In this document: piece after piece, positions 40,701-49,677 of the stretch
Position numbering within the stretch: position 1 is the stretch's first letter
How the letters are laid out: each line of letters begins with the position of its first letter
The notes under the pieces: generated by a model
Database searches by the model: none
What the model saw: the letters and a program-made list of their open reading frames with translations, nothing else
What the model was told of the DNA's origin: nothing
NCBI RefSeq assembly: GCF_014653695.1
Contig: NZ_BNAR01000002.1
Coordinates: forward strand, 434,001-498,000
Origin: Lentzea cavernae
Lineage (GTDB): Bacteria > Actinomycetota > Actinomycetes > Mycobacteriales > Pseudonocardiaceae
Direction of reading: 5' to 3'
DNA length: 64,000 nt
Translations under genes and position numbers: made by a program

Positions 40701-41405
40701 GTGAACGGCGCCGGCGAGCATGGCGTCCGCGCGACCCTCCTGGAGTTCGCGGACGGCGTGCTCGACGGCGACCAGCCCGGACGCGCAGGCCGCGTCCACG
40801 GTGTACGCGGTGCCCTTGAGGTCGAACCGGTTGGCGATGCGCGACGCCGCCAGGTTCGGCACGAGACCGATCGACGACTCGGGCTGCTCCGGCCCGAAGC
40901 GCTCGCGGATGGCCTGGCGCACCGTGCTGAGCTCGGTCTCCGCCAGTGCGGGGAAGAGGTCGCGCACCACCGACACGACCTCGTCGGCGAGCCGGACCTT
41001 CTGGTCCAGCCGCGCACAACCCGGCGTGAGGTAACCACCGCGTCCGACGACGACGCCGACGCGATCCCGTGACGGCAGAGCCGCCTCACCACCGGCGTCC
41101 GCGATGGCTTCGGCCGCCGTGGCGAGGGCGAGGAGCTGGTCGGGCTCCGCTCCATCCACTGTGGACGGCATGATGCCGAACCGGGTCGGGTCGAACTCGG
41201 CCAGGTCGTCGACGAACCCGCCCCTGCGGCAGTAGAACCTGTCTCCGGTCCTGCTGTCCCGGTCGTAGTAGGTGGCCGGGTCCCAGCGGCCGGGCGGGAT
41301 CTGACCGATCGCGTCGACACCGCTGACGATGTTGCGCCAGAACGTCGCCGCGTCGGGGGCACCGGGGAAGACGGCGCCGATCCCGACGATCGCTATGCCT
41401 CCCAT
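37740..41405 (-). CDS. Polyketide/secondary lipid synthase subunit: KS-AT-DH (PPTase-like end)
   Basis: A 1221-residue protein from ATG 41405 (a longer frame upstream shadows the neighbour). KS (about 1-430) starts IAIVGIGAVFPG and has Cys in DAACASGL near 205 and His in EAHGTATPAG and GHAMPAAG. AT (about 530-800) has FLFPGFE and GHSMGEW. A double-hotdog DH (about 850-1090) has the DHSVFPQAPGWP/FPIVPATGLLE block and LLDSAGQLIGHW. The last 90 residues (RDWLLRVIAVKDAVRAWLWG) resemble the K-E core of PPTases but lack the other metal motifs. No ACP. This is the layout of Pfa/HglE-type synthases. It overlaps the first synthase by 13 bases. Confidence 0.85.
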   Translation of the reverse strand: MGGIAIVGIGAVFPGAPDAATFWRNIVSGVDAIGQIPPGRWDPATYYDRDSRTGDRFYCRRGGFVDDLAEFDPTRFGIMPSTVDGAEPDQLLALATAAEAIADAGGEAALPSRDRVGVVVGRGGYLTPGCARLDQKVRLADEVVSVVRDLFPALAETELSTVRQAIRERFGPEQPESSIGLVPNLAASRIANRFDLKGTAYTVDAACASGLVAVEHAVRELQEGRADAMLAGAVHVCHHPTLWSVFTQLRALSPTERIRPFDATADGTLLSEGVGMVVLKRLEDVGDERVYAVIRGVGTASDGRSTSMMTPNPDGQLLAVRRAWANAGLDPREKAPGLIEAHGTATPAGDAAELQTMINAFGEQGDEIGIGTVKSMIGHAMPAAGMAGLIKAALALHHNTLPPTLHVDTPHSSMTGTRFTPVTSAREWTGRHRAVVNAFGFGGINAHAVLDGHTIAKPRKPVMTFSADTVEELRKALEQRRTSSADRAFRLAVGNPDERKLKLAERVLAQGKAWPGRHDIWFSPQPLLTGTDQVAFLFPGFEREFSGEVVDHAVGLLQDGRREARELMALGITPGALAGHSMGEWTAMVVGGIYPTIDEFVAALGPGAVAVVDIAYAALGCSAGKAEKHLVDGVTISHDNCPHQSVICGPIDLLEQVLTTLKANGVMAQLMPFRTGFHTPALAPYLVRAREMLDALPVRASDIPVWSANSLAPMDADGVRELVLRHLVEPVRFRPLLERLHGAGFRAFVQIGQGSLPGFVGDTLSDKPHVAVNADIAPEALWAFGLKRGTAHKVKLRLGTPRIEVGPIGTEPVLVADDSPMSAAVNKLLAHTNAVAREVAGALRPNEAGFTREFSLRTMPELVDHSVFPQAPGWPDLADGFPIVPATGLLEVFADAARRLTGGTVHGFAQVRAKRWLTALPATTVKISARAEAPDRVTVKVGDYAEGVVLMSPQTPQPVGKELEGVREAPVTADELYRDNWMFHGPAFAGVTKIDCLADNGIAGVLTPLPAPGALLDSAGQLIGHWMQVCRTVDQTVLPTGIEQVTFHGPVPTGDVHCTAWIREVTDQVMIADAELTVDGALWCRITGWTTRRFTTDDRIWQVKLRPGTEMLSTQDGDSLTVVENWSDSATRDLIMRRYLNSAERRHYGGLDVPAQRDWLLRVIAVKDAVRAWLWGRGAGPVYPAELTVAADGRVRGAFAVPRVEVTSEQGRAAARVRTEI

Positions 41406-44400
41406 CGGTAGACCACCTGCACGTCCTGACCGCCCGCGATCTCGTTCAGCAGCGCGGTCACGCCGTGGCGCGGCTCGATCAACGGAATGCCGCGCCGCGC
41501 GTACTCGCCGGCGAGCCCGACCGCCATGCCCGCGCCGGCCCAGGGACCCCAGTCGACGGCGACGACCCGCCGTCCCGCGCCCCAGAACCTCGCCATGCGG
41601 TCCAGCGCGTCGTTGGCGGCCGAGTAGTCGGCTTGGCCGCGGTTGCCGAACACCCCGCTGACGCTGCCGAACAGCACGAGGAACCCGTCGTCGAACGCCT
41701 TGGCGCCGTTGACCTTCGTCGCCCAGACCCGGTCGAAAGACTCCTGGGTCTTGGCCTCGATCAGCTTGTCGTCCAGCACGCCCGCGCCGTGCACGACACC
41801 GTCGAGGCGGCCGAACCGGGCCTTGACGTCGTCGACGACCTTGCGCACGGCCTCGGCATCGGTGACGTCGCACTCGTGGTAGCGCACGCTGGACGCCGTG
41901 GCACGCAACCGTTCCAGGGTGCCCCGGACCTCGCGCTCGGCGAGGACCTTGCGCGCCCTGGCCGGCACGTCGTCCTTCTCCCCCAGCTCGAACAACGCCT
42001 TCACGAGCTCGGGTTCGGTGGTGGCGTGGCTGAGGCGGTGGTCCTCGGCCGCGACGGGAGTGCGGCCGATCAGTTCGATGTGGCAGCCGGTGCGGTCGGC
42101 GAGTTCCGCCGCCGCGAGCGCCGTGATGCCTCGGGCGCCACCGGTCAGCAGCACCACGCTGTCGGCGTCGAGGGTCAGGGGCGCCGGTTCGAGGGCCGTC
42201 TCGATCGCCTCGATGACCTGGCGCCTGCCGGCCTGGTAGCCGACGACCGCCGGGCCGGGCCCGATCTCCGCGAGCAGCGCGGTGGCGATGTCGCGGTGGC
42301 TCTCCTTGGGGTTGACGTCGACCGAGCGCACCACGAGGTCCGGGTGCTCGATCGCGGCCGTGCGGACCAGGCCGTGCAGGCCGATGTCCGCAGGCAGCTC
42401 GTCGGGCTGGTGGTCGAAACCGAACGTGCCTCCGCCCGTGGTCACGACGACGAGCGCGACCCCGTTCGTGACACAGGCCTTGACCTCGCTGAACGCCTCC
42501 GGCAGTCGTGCGCCGAGCCTCACGACGACGTCGACGCCGGTGAGGTCCGCCGGGAACGCCGGTTCGACGCGCGGGCGGGCGGTGTGGCGTTCCAGGAGGT
42601 CGGCGAGTTCGAGGCCGATCCCGTTGTCGTCGACGATCAGCACCGTCTTGCCGGTGAGGTCGGTGGGAGCGGCGGGTTCCGCGGGCACCACCTGCGGCAC
42701 GAGCCTGACCAGCCGGCCCGGCGACGCCTCGATCGCCTTCGGCGTCTCCCCGAACCAGCCGACGATCCCGTCGATCGTCTTGAGCTGCGCCAGGTCGTCG
42801 ACCGATCCCGCCGCGCCCAGTTCGGACGCCAGCTCACCCACGATCTCGGCGCGCTTGATCGAGTCGATCGACAGGTCGGCCTCGAGGTCCAGGCCGGGCA
42901 ACAACATCTCGACCGGGTAGCCGGTGCGCGTGCTGATCGTCCGCAGCACGACCGCGCGCACGTCCTCGCCCTTCTGAACTGCCACCGGTGCGGCGCCGAA
43001 CCACCCGACGATGCCCTCGATGGTCTTGAGCTGCGCCAGTTCGTCCACCGACCCGGCGGCGCCCAGTTCGGCCACCAGCTCGCCCACGATCTCCGTCCGC
43101 TTGATGGAGTCGATGGACAGGTCGGCTTCCAGGTCCAGCCCCGGTTGCAGCATCTCCACCGGGTAACCGGTGCGGGCGCTGATCGTCCGCAGCACGACCG
43201 CGCCCACGTCCTCCTGCGGCTCGGCCACCGCCACGACGACCGCCGTCTGCTCGATCACCTGCCGGGGCGCCGGGACCGGAGCCGCGGGCGCGGTGCCGAG
43301 GTAGCTCAGCAGCACGTCCCGCTGGGCGCTCACCGCGTCCCGCATGCCGTCCAGGAACTTCTCGATGATCTCGTCCCTCCCCAGGCCGGTTCCGGCCCGC
43401 AGGGTCGGGAACTCGGTCGCGGGCCGGAGCCCGCCGGGCAGTGCGTCGCCGTTCGCGTCCCGCACGAGACCTCCATCGACGTACCAGCCCGGCCGCGGTG
43501 GCACGACCGCGGCGGGTTCGGCCCTGTCCTCGAACAGCGGCGCGGTGTCCACCTCGACACCGGCGACCGCGAGTGCTGCCAGCGTGCGCAGGAACGTCAC
43601 GTGGTCGTCGCAGCGCAACGCCTGGTGCGACCGGTCGCCGAGGGTCTTGCCCACGAGCGACGACAGCACGCCGCCGGGCCCTGCCTCGACGAAGATCCGC
43701 GCGCCCGCCGCGTACATCGACTCGATCTGGTCCACGAACCGCACGCGGCCCGAGAGCTGCGCGGACAGTCCGTCACGCACGTCGGCGTGCGGCTCGGCGG
43801 ACACGTTGGACCACACCGGGAACCGCGTCTCACCGAGCGGAACGGCCGCGAGCCGTGCCGCGAACCGGTCACGGGCCCCGGCCATCAGCGGGCTGTGGAA
43901 CGCGGCGGCGACCGGGATGTTCTTGACGGTCAGCCCAGCGCTCTTCAGCGTCTCGACCGCACCGCGGACCGCCTCGGTCGGTCCGGAGATCACGACCTGG
44001 TCGGGCGCGTTGTGGTTCGCCACCACGACGCCGGACGGCAGCAGCGCCTCGACCTCGGCCACCGAGGCGGTCACCGCGGCCATCGTGCCGGGGTCCTCGC
44101 CGACCGCCTCCAGCATCGCCTCGGCCCGCGCGGCACTGAGTTCCAGCAGGTCGGCCGCCCCGAACGCACCGGCCGCGGACAGCGCGACCAGTTCGCCGTA
44201 GCTGTGGCCACCGGCCAGGTCCGGGCGCACGCCGACGGAGTCGAGCAGCGCCGTGACCATGAGCCCGGCGATGCCGAGCGTCGGCTGCGCGTTGCGGGTG
44301 TCGGTGATCTCCGCGCGCTGGCGGGACACGTCCTCGGCCGTCAGCGCGGCCGGCGGGTACATCACCCGCTCGTAGCGCGCGTCGAGGAAGTCCTGCAGCC

Positions 44401-47400
44401 GGGGGAAGGCCGTGACCAGGTCGAGCAGCATGCCCGGCCGCTGGCTGCCCTGCCCTGGGTACAGGAACGCGACCTGGGGCCGCTCCCCCGTCCTGAGCGA
44501 CACCACGTCCGACGAGCGCCAGGCTTCGACGTCCGCCAACGCCTTCCGCAGCGCGGAGTGGTCGCTGACGACGAACGCCGCCTGCACCGTCCCGCTGCCA
44601 CAGGCCGCGGCCAGCGAGCGCAACGGAGTCCGCTCGTCGACCAGTGCGGAGAGGCGAGCAGCTTCCCGTTGCGCGGCAGCCTGGTCGTCGCCGCGGATCA
44701 GGAACAACTCGGCGGGCCACGCGGTCAGGCCGTGCCGTGGTTCGTCGGCGCCGGTGTAGCCCGCGATCACGGTGTGGAAATTGGTGCCGCCGAACCCGAA
44801 CGCGCTCACGCCCGCGATGCGGTTCTTGTCCGCCCAGGTCCGGTGGCCGAAGGCGAACGGGCTGGTCTCGGCGTCCCAGAAGGCGTTGGGCTGCTTGACG
44901 TGCAGCGTGCCGGGCCGCAGTCCGGTGTGGACGGCCAGCGACGCCTTGATCAGGCCCGCGAGCCCGGCCGCGCACTTGGTGTGGCCGATCTGCGACTTGA
45001 CCGAGCCGATCGTGCACGTGCCGGGTTCGACCTCCGAGAACATCTCGGTCAGCGACGCGAGCTCGGTCCGGTCGCCCACCACGGTTCCCGTGCCGTGCGC
45101 CTCGACCAGTCCGACGTCGGTGACCGGCAGCCCGGCCGACGCGTAGGCACGGCGCAAGGCTCGTTGCTGGCCTTCCGGGCGGGGCGCGGTGAGCCCTCTC
45201 GACCGGCCGTCGCTCGACGCGCCGATGCCCTTGATCACCGCGTAGACCCGGTCGCCGTCACGTTCGGCGTCGGCGAGCCGCTTCAGCACGACCGCGGCCA
45301 CGCCCTCACCGAGCGCGATGCCGTCGGCCGCCGAGTCGAACGTGGCGCAGCGGCCCTGGGCGGACAATGCTTTCACCGAAGCGAACATCTGGTAGTCGTG
45401 CGCGCTGTTGTGCAGGTCGACCGCGCCGCACAGGACCATGTCGCTGGTGCCGCCGACGAGTTCCTTGCACGCCACGTCGAGCGCGGCGAGGCTGGACGCG
45501 CAGGCGGCGTCGACCGTGTAGTTCGCGCCGCCGAGGTCGAGTCGGTTCGCGACCCGGCCGGCGATCACGTTGCCGAGCACGCCGGGGAACGAGTCCTCCG
45601 TCAGCTTCGGCAGGTGGTCGTCCAGGCCGCGGATTCCCAGTGCGGGCAACGCGGTGCGTACCGTGTAAGCGTTCGCCAGGTCGGCGCCGGCCTCGGCACC
45701 GAAGATCACCGACGTGCGCTCGCGGTCGAACACCCGCGTCGCGTACCCGGCGTCGGCCAGCGCCTTCGCCGACACCTCGAGCGCCAGCAGCTGAGCGGGT
45801 TCGATCGAGGTCAGCGAGGCGGGCGGGATGCCGTACGCCAGCGGGTCGAACGCCGTGCGCGGGAGGAAGCCGCCCCACCGGAACGGGCTGCCGTACCGCT
45901 CCGGCGACCAGCGGTCCGGCGGGATCTCGGTGATGGAGTCGGTGCCTGCCAGGACGTTCGCCCAGAACTCGGCGACGTCACGGGCGCCGGGCATGATCGC
46001 GGCCATGCCGACGATGGCCACGTCCAGCGGCTTCGCCTCGGAGGTGTCCACACCGGTCTCGGGGAGCACCCCGGAGGTGATGTCCTCGTGCAGCCGGGCG
46101 ATCGTCGTGCGTTCGGAGCGCAGCGTCGCGACCTGGCCGATCATGAACATGCCTTCGCGGCGCTGCTCGTCCTCGCCGACCGCCTTGAGCCCGCCGTCGT
46201 CGCGCACGAGTCCCCGGCTGGCGAGCCGGAGGCGTCCCAGGTTGAGCTGTTCGAGCTTCTCCCAGCTCTCCTGCTTGGACAGCCCGATCAGCTCGGCCCG
46301 CGCCTGCTCGAAGGTGTCCACATAGGACGTCTGCGCGCACCGGACGGCGTGGCCCGGTGAGGTCTCCAGCAGTGCGGTGTCCTCGCACTCCAACGCGACC
46401 TGCTGGAACACCGGCTGGATCGCGCCGTGCGTCACGGCCTCCTCGGTGAAGAGGTAGGCCGTGCCGACGAGCACGCCCACGGCCGCACCCGCCGCCGCGA
46501 TCGACGCGGTCATGGCGGAGATCATCGCGGCCGAGCGGGCGTCGTGGATGCCGCCCGCGAACAACACGACGACGTCCTTCTCCCGTCCTCTCAGCACGTC
46601 GATCTGCTGCTGCCACAACGTGAAGCTGGTCCGGGGACCGGTGTGACCACCGCACTCCGAGCCCTCGAAGACGAACTTGCGCGCACCCTCGTCGAGGAAC
46701 CGGCGCAGCAGCGCGGGCGACGGCACGTGCAGGAACGCCTCGATGCCGGCGTCCTCCAGTTCCCGCGCCTGTGCGGGCGTTCCTCCGGCGACGATCGCGT
46801 ACTTCGGACGGACGGCGAGCACGGCTTCCATCTGCCGCGCGCGCAACTCCGGCGGCGCGAAGCCGAGCAGTCCGACGCCCCACGGCCGTTCGCCGAGCTT
46901 CGCGGCGGTGTCCTGCAACAGCTCGCGGACCGCGGGCCCCTCCATCAACGCGAGCGCGAGGAACGGCAGCGCTCCGCCCTCGGCGACGGCCGCCGCGAAC
47001 GCCGGCTGGTCGCTCACGCGGGTCATCGGCCCCTGCGCGATCGGGTACCGCAGGCCCGGGACGCGGTCGCAGAACGGTCCGGCGGGCCGGATCGAGCGGT
47101 GCTCACCCGCCAGGGTGAGATTGGACCGAATGCCCCGCGTTATCGCGCCTACCACGCCTCCGACGGTCCCGAAAGAGGTACGGTAAGAATCAGCCAAGGA
47201 ACCTTCTTGACCAATTTCGAGCGTGTTTTGACGAACATGGACGCGTAACCCGTCGTTCACGACGGTGTCGGCGCCGTCCATCATCCGGATCGCGTTGACA
47301 AATTCGCCGGAAATATGTTTTCGAGCCTCCGCGACGAGCGCGAGCTGGCCTTCCAGCACCACTCCCCGAGCACCACCGGCGATGGCCGCGGCAGCCGTGT

Positions 47401-47866
47401 CGGGGCCGATCGAACCGGCCACCCAGATGGGCAGATCGGTCAGCGCGAGCACCTGCTGGAGCAACACGAAGGCAGGCGAACCACCCACTCGGCCGCCCGA
47501 TTCGGCACCCTTCGCGATCAGTCCGGTGGCACCGGACTCGATCGCCGCAACGGCCTCCGCCACCGAGGTGATCACCGCGAGAACTCTGCGTTCACCCAGC
47601 TCAGCGAGGTCGTGCGGATGCCGCGCGAGGTCGACCACGACGGTGTCGACGGCGTCCGGGAGAGGCACCGCCAACGGCCCGTGCAGTCTCACCCCGAACG
47701 CGCGCGGGTGACGCGAGGTGACGCGGGCGAGGTCGGCGGCGGCGCTCGGCCCGAGGTCGAGCACACCGAGCCCGCCCGCTCGTTCGGCCGCGACCACGAG
47801 GGCCGGGTTGGGGGTGCTGAACGGACTCAGACACAGCACCCGTTCACGATCCGACAGCATCTTCAC
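41393..47866 (-). CDS. Pfa-like synthase: ER-like(2x NMO)-KS-AT-ACP-ACP-KR
   Basis: About 2157 residues. GTG 47866 is preferred because GAGGAA lies nine bases upstream; GTG 47875 is in frame. Residues 1-600 hold two nitronate-monooxygenase (PfaD-like) barrels; the second has the flavin-site ECGGHTG, the first only ESGGRVG. KS about 615-1045 (Cys in DAACASSL near 787, His in EAHGTGT and GHTKCAAG), AT about 1130-1430 (GHSYGE), ACPs near 1587 and 1667 (both DLSIDSIKR), KR from about 1900 (LLTGGARGIT; S..Y..N triad in VSGVFGNRGQADYSAAND). First gene of the operon; chain elongation with keto- and enoyl-reduction is predicted. Confidence 0.88.
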   Translation of the reverse strand: MKMLSDRERVLCLSPFSTPNPALVVAAERAGGLGVLDLGPSAAADLARVTSRHPRAFGVRLHGPLAVPLPDAVDTVVVDLARHPHDLAELGERRVLAVITSVAEAVAAIESGATGLIAKGAESGGRVGGSPAFVLLQQVLALTDLPIWVAGSIGPDTAAAAIAGGARGVVLEGQLALVAEARKHISGEFVNAIRMMDGADTVVNDGLRVHVRQNTLEIGQEGSLADSYRTSFGTVGGVVGAITRGIRSNLTLAGEHRSIRPAGPFCDRVPGLRYPIAQGPMTRVSDQPAFAAAVAEGGALPFLALALMEGPAVRELLQDTAAKLGERPWGVGLLGFAPPELRARQMEAVLAVRPKYAIVAGGTPAQARELEDAGIEAFLHVPSPALLRRFLDEGARKFVFEGSECGGHTGPRTSFTLWQQQIDVLRGREKDVVVLFAGGIHDARSAAMISAMTASIAAAGAAVGVLVGTAYLFTEEAVTHGAIQPVFQQVALECEDTALLETSPGHAVRCAQTSYVDTFEQARAELIGLSKQESWEKLEQLNLGRLRLASRGLVRDDGGLKAVGEDEQRREGMFMIGQVATLRSERTTIARLHEDITSGVLPETGVDTSEAKPLDVAIVGMAAIMPGARDVAEFWANVLAGTDSITEIPPDRWSPERYGSPFRWGGFLPRTAFDPLAYGIPPASLTSIEPAQLLALEVSAKALADAGYATRVFDRERTSVIFGAEAGADLANAYTVRTALPALGIRGLDDHLPKLTEDSFPGVLGNVIAGRVANRLDLGGANYTVDAACASSLAALDVACKELVGGTSDMVLCGAVDLHNSAHDYQMFASVKALSAQGRCATFDSAADGIALGEGVAAVVLKRLADAERDGDRVYAVIKGIGASSDGRSRGLTAPRPEGQQRALRRAYASAGLPVTDVGLVEAHGTGTVVGDRTELASLTEMFSEVEPGTCTIGSVKSQIGHTKCAAGLAGLIKASLAVHTGLRPGTLHVKQPNAFWDAETSPFAFGHRTWADKNRIAGVSAFGFGGTNFHTVIAGYTGADEPRHGLTAWPAELFLIRGDDQAAAQREAARLSALVDERTPLRSLAAACGSGTVQAAFVVSDHSALRKALADVEAWRSSDVVSLRTGERPQVAFLYPGQGSQRPGMLLDLVTAFPRLQDFLDARYERVMYPPAALTAEDVSRQRAEITDTRNAQPTLGIAGLMVTALLDSVGVRPDLAGGHSYGELVALSAAGAFGAADLLELSAARAEAMLEAVGEDPGTMAAVTASVAEVEALLPSGVVVANHNAPDQVVISGPTEAVRGAVETLKSAGLTVKNIPVAAAFHSPLMAGARDRFAARLAAVPLGETRFPVWSNVSAEPHADVRDGLSAQLSGRVRFVDQIESMYAAGARIFVEAGPGGVLSSLVGKTLGDRSHQALRCDDHVTFLRTLAALAVAGVEVDTAPLFEDRAEPAAVVPPRPGWYVDGGLVRDANGDALPGGLRPATEFPTLRAGTGLGRDEIIEKFLDGMRDAVSAQRDVLLSYLGTAPAAPVPAPRQVIEQTAVVVAVAEPQEDVGAVVLRTISARTGYPVEMLQPGLDLEADLSIDSIKRTEIVGELVAELGAAGSVDELAQLKTIEGIVGWFGAAPVAVQKGEDVRAVVLRTISTRTGYPVEMLLPGLDLEADLSIDSIKRAEIVGELASELGAAGSVDDLAQLKTIDGIVGWFGETPKAIEASPGRLVRLVPQVVPAEPAAPTDLTGKTVLIVDDNGIGLELADLLERHTARPRVEPAFPADLTGVDVVVRLGARLPEAFSEVKACVTNGVALVVVTTGGGTFGFDHQPDELPADIGLHGLVRTAAIEHPDLVVRSVDVNPKESHRDIATALLAEIGPGPAVVGYQAGRRQVIEAIETALEPAPLTLDADSVVLLTGGARGITALAAAELADRTGCHIELIGRTPVAAEDHRLSHATTEPELVKALFELGEKDDVPARARKVLAEREVRGTLERLRATASSVRYHECDVTDAEAVRKVVDDVKARFGRLDGVVHGAGVLDDKLIEAKTQESFDRVWATKVNGAKAFDDGFLVLFGSVSGVFGNRGQADYSAANDALDRMARFWGAGRRVVAVDWGPWAGAGMAVGLAGEYARRGIPLIEPRHGVTALLNEIAGGQDVQVVYRWEA

Positions 47867-47934
47867 TGCGCTCACTTCCTCACCCTGCAGGGGTGGGGAG
47901 AAAGGAATTCAGCTAGGGTTCCTACTGGCCGGTA

Positions 47935-47963
47935 CAGTTACGACGCGCTCACCGTACGCACAA
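47935..47963 (-). promoter_or_regulatory. Weak candidate promoter of the lipid operon
   Basis: On the minus strand TTGTGC (47958-47963) and TAACTG (47935-47940) are 17 bases apart, about 70 bases before the first synthase start. The 183-base gap to the Sir2 gene has no other obvious feature, and no convincing terminator. Confidence 0.3.
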
Positions 47964-48057
47964 ACCCGAGGCGCCGTCGAGAGGGTGATGAAACTTTCTC
48001 ACATACGTAACCTGACGAATGGACCCGGATGGCGGGGCGTCTTACTCCGGTTCGCGG

Positions 48058-48864
48058 CTAGCGCGATGTGCTATGGCCGGTGAGCACGTCGAGGACGTCC
48101 GCCCGGACAGACACCGCCCGTTCACGAAGATCGGCGGGCACCTCCGCGTGATCCCGGTTGATCCGGACCAACCGAGCGCTTGGCAGGGCGCGCACCACGG
48201 ACTCGACCGGTGAGCGGATGACTCCGGGGGTGCTGTACCCGGCGCCGATCTCGATCACGAGCACGCCGTCTCCCAGCCACTCGCGCAACCGCTCCCCCGC
48301 AGGCGCGTAGTGGTCGGGCACGTACTCCGGGCCCTTGTGCACGTTCAGAAAGACCTCTCCCCCGCAGCGCGGGCACGACGGCACGGCGGTGACCTCGCCC
48401 GTCGCCACGTCGTACGTGGCGAGCGCCGCCTCGACGATCGGCCTGCTCGGCCAGGTCTCGCGGGTGCACGGCGTCTCGCACTGGTAGCGGCCGTAGTCGC
48501 CCTGCGGCGTCCACACCCTGTCCTCCGCGAACCCGTTGCGCTCGAACAACCCGTCCACATTGGACGTCAGGACGAAGTGGTCTCGCGCACCGACCAGTTC
48601 CCGCAGCCGCGCGTACACCGGGTTCGGCCCCGCACCGAACCGGATGTCGTCGACGTGCACGGACCAGTACCCCCACAGCAACCTCGGCGGGAGCGGCAGG
48701 CCGATCAGCTGGTACCGCGCCCACAGCCCCTTGGCGTGCAGGACCGGGAACAGCTCCGCGAACCGCTCGGTGTCCGAGTAGTCGTACCCGGCCGCCGCGG
48801 ACAGTCCCGCACCGGCCGCGATCAGGACGCGATCGGACTCGTCCAGCCACCGTTCCCACGTCAC
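48058..48864 (-). CDS. Macrodomain-linked sirtuin (SirTM class)
   Basis: A 268-residue Sir2-fold protein: NAD site GAGLSAAAGYDYSD (about 18-31), TSNVDGLF (Asn102, Asp104), zinc ribbon CETPC/CPRC (Cys129, 133, 164, 167). The catalytic His of deacetylases is replaced by Gln121 (TPQGDYG). This change and the adjoining macrodomain gene define the SirTM class, known from work in Gram-positive pathogens as protein ADP-ribosyltransferases rather than deacylases. GTG start overlaps the macrodomain stop. The usual lipoyl-carrier and ligase partners are absent here. Confidence 0.87.
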   Translation of the reverse strand: MTWERWLDESDRVLIAAGAGLSAAAGYDYSDTERFAELFPVLHAKGLWARYQLIGLPLPPRLLWGYWSVHVDDIRFGAGPNPVYARLRELVGARDHFVLTSNVDGLFERNGFAEDRVWTPQGDYGRYQCETPCTRETWPSRPIVEAALATYDVATGEVTAVPSCPRCGGEVFLNVHKGPEYVPDHYAPAGERLREWLGDGVLVIEIGAGYSTPGVIRSPVESVVRALPSARLVRINRDHAEVPADLRERAVSVRADVLDVLTGHSTSR

Positions 48865-49676
48865 AGCAACTCCTCGTAGGCAGCCTCGTCCTCAGCGGTG
48901 AACGCCACGAACACCACGCGGTCGAACCGGCCGGGACGCGCGGTCAGCCAGTCGCGCACCGTGCCGAGCGCGATCCGCGCGGCCGGCCGTTTCGGGAACC
49001 CGAAGATCCCCGTGCTGATACCGCAGAACGCGACCGTGCGGATTGCCGCAACCTCGGCGGCGAGGTCGAGGCACGCGCGGTAGGAGTCCGCGAGCGCGGC
49101 GGCGTGGGCGGGTCCGGGTTCCCCGTGCACGATCGGCCCGACCGTGTGCAGCACGAACCGTGTGGGCAGGTGGTAGCCGCGGGTGATCTTCGCCGTGCCG
49201 GTCGGCTCCGGGGTGCCCTGCAGGTCCATGATCCGCCAGCAGTCGGCCCTCAGCCGCGGCCCGGCGGCGTTGTGGATCGCGTTGTCGACACAGCCGTGCA
49301 TCGGCTGGAAACAACCGAGCATGGCGTCGTTGGCGGCGTTGACGATCGCGTCGGCCCGCAGCCGCACGATGTCGCCGCGCCACACCGCCATCGGTCCGGG
49401 CAACGTGAGCGCGTCAGCGTCCACCCGGCGTTCACCGCCGAGCACCGCGTCCAGCGCCGCCATGAGCCCGGGATCGAACGCCGTTGCCCCGCGCACGGTC
49501 AGCACCGCGCGCAGCAGGCTCCGATCGTCCACGCCTCCGGGCAGGGCCCGCCCGGCACCGAGCATTCCCAGCACGAGGCCCGCCAGTTCGCCGGGGTCAC
49601 CGGCGGGCGCGCTGAGCGGCCTGAACGGCTCGTCCAGCGCGACCGCGTGCCGGTAGTCGGGCAGAGTGGTGAGCAC
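48861..49676 (-). CDS. Zinc-type macrodomain protein-ADP-ribose hydrolase
   Basis: A 271-residue protein with a helical N-terminus (about 1-95) and a macrodomain: VNAAND (about 112-117), then GCFQPMHGCVDNAIH with Cys122, His127 and Cys129, the metal-ligand pattern of SirTM-linked zinc macrodomains, and the diphosphate loop CGISTGIFGFP near 215. These enzymes remove ADP-ribose added by the partner sirtuin. It overlaps the Sir2 gene by four bases and begins one base after the SnoaL gene, so writer and eraser are made together. Confidence 0.9.
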   Translation of the reverse strand: MLTTLPDYRHAVALDEPFRPLSAPAGDPGELAGLVLGMLGAGRALPGGVDDRSLLRAVLTVRGATAFDPGLMAALDAVLGGERRVDADALTLPGPMAVWRGDIVRLRADAIVNAANDAMLGCFQPMHGCVDNAIHNAAGPRLRADCWRIMDLQGTPEPTGTAKITRGYHLPTRFVLHTVGPIVHGEPGPAHAAALADSYRACLDLAAEVAAIRTVAFCGISTGIFGFPKRPAARIALGTVRDWLTARPGRFDRVVFVAFTAEDEAAYEELL

Positions 49677-49677
49677 G

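Noticed and set aside
41406..41873. N-terminal extension of the second synthase
   Set aside because: It is the reading of the first synthase's KR in another frame; the KS fold starts at ATG 41405.
41465..46360. A plus-strand open frame of 1631 codons opposite the first synthase
   Set aside because: It has no domain, is Arg/Gly/His-rich and mirrors the real gene; long antisense frames are normal at this GC content.
37740..47866. Synthesis of EPA or DHA-type polyunsaturated fatty acids
   Set aside because: There are only two ACP domains, no FabA-like second DH pair as in PfaC and glycosylation genes follow; a different lipid is more likely.
48058..48864. Ordinary NAD-dependent protein deacetylase
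   Set aside because: The catalytic histidine is a glutamine and the zinc macrodomain gene is attached, both typical of the SirTM class.
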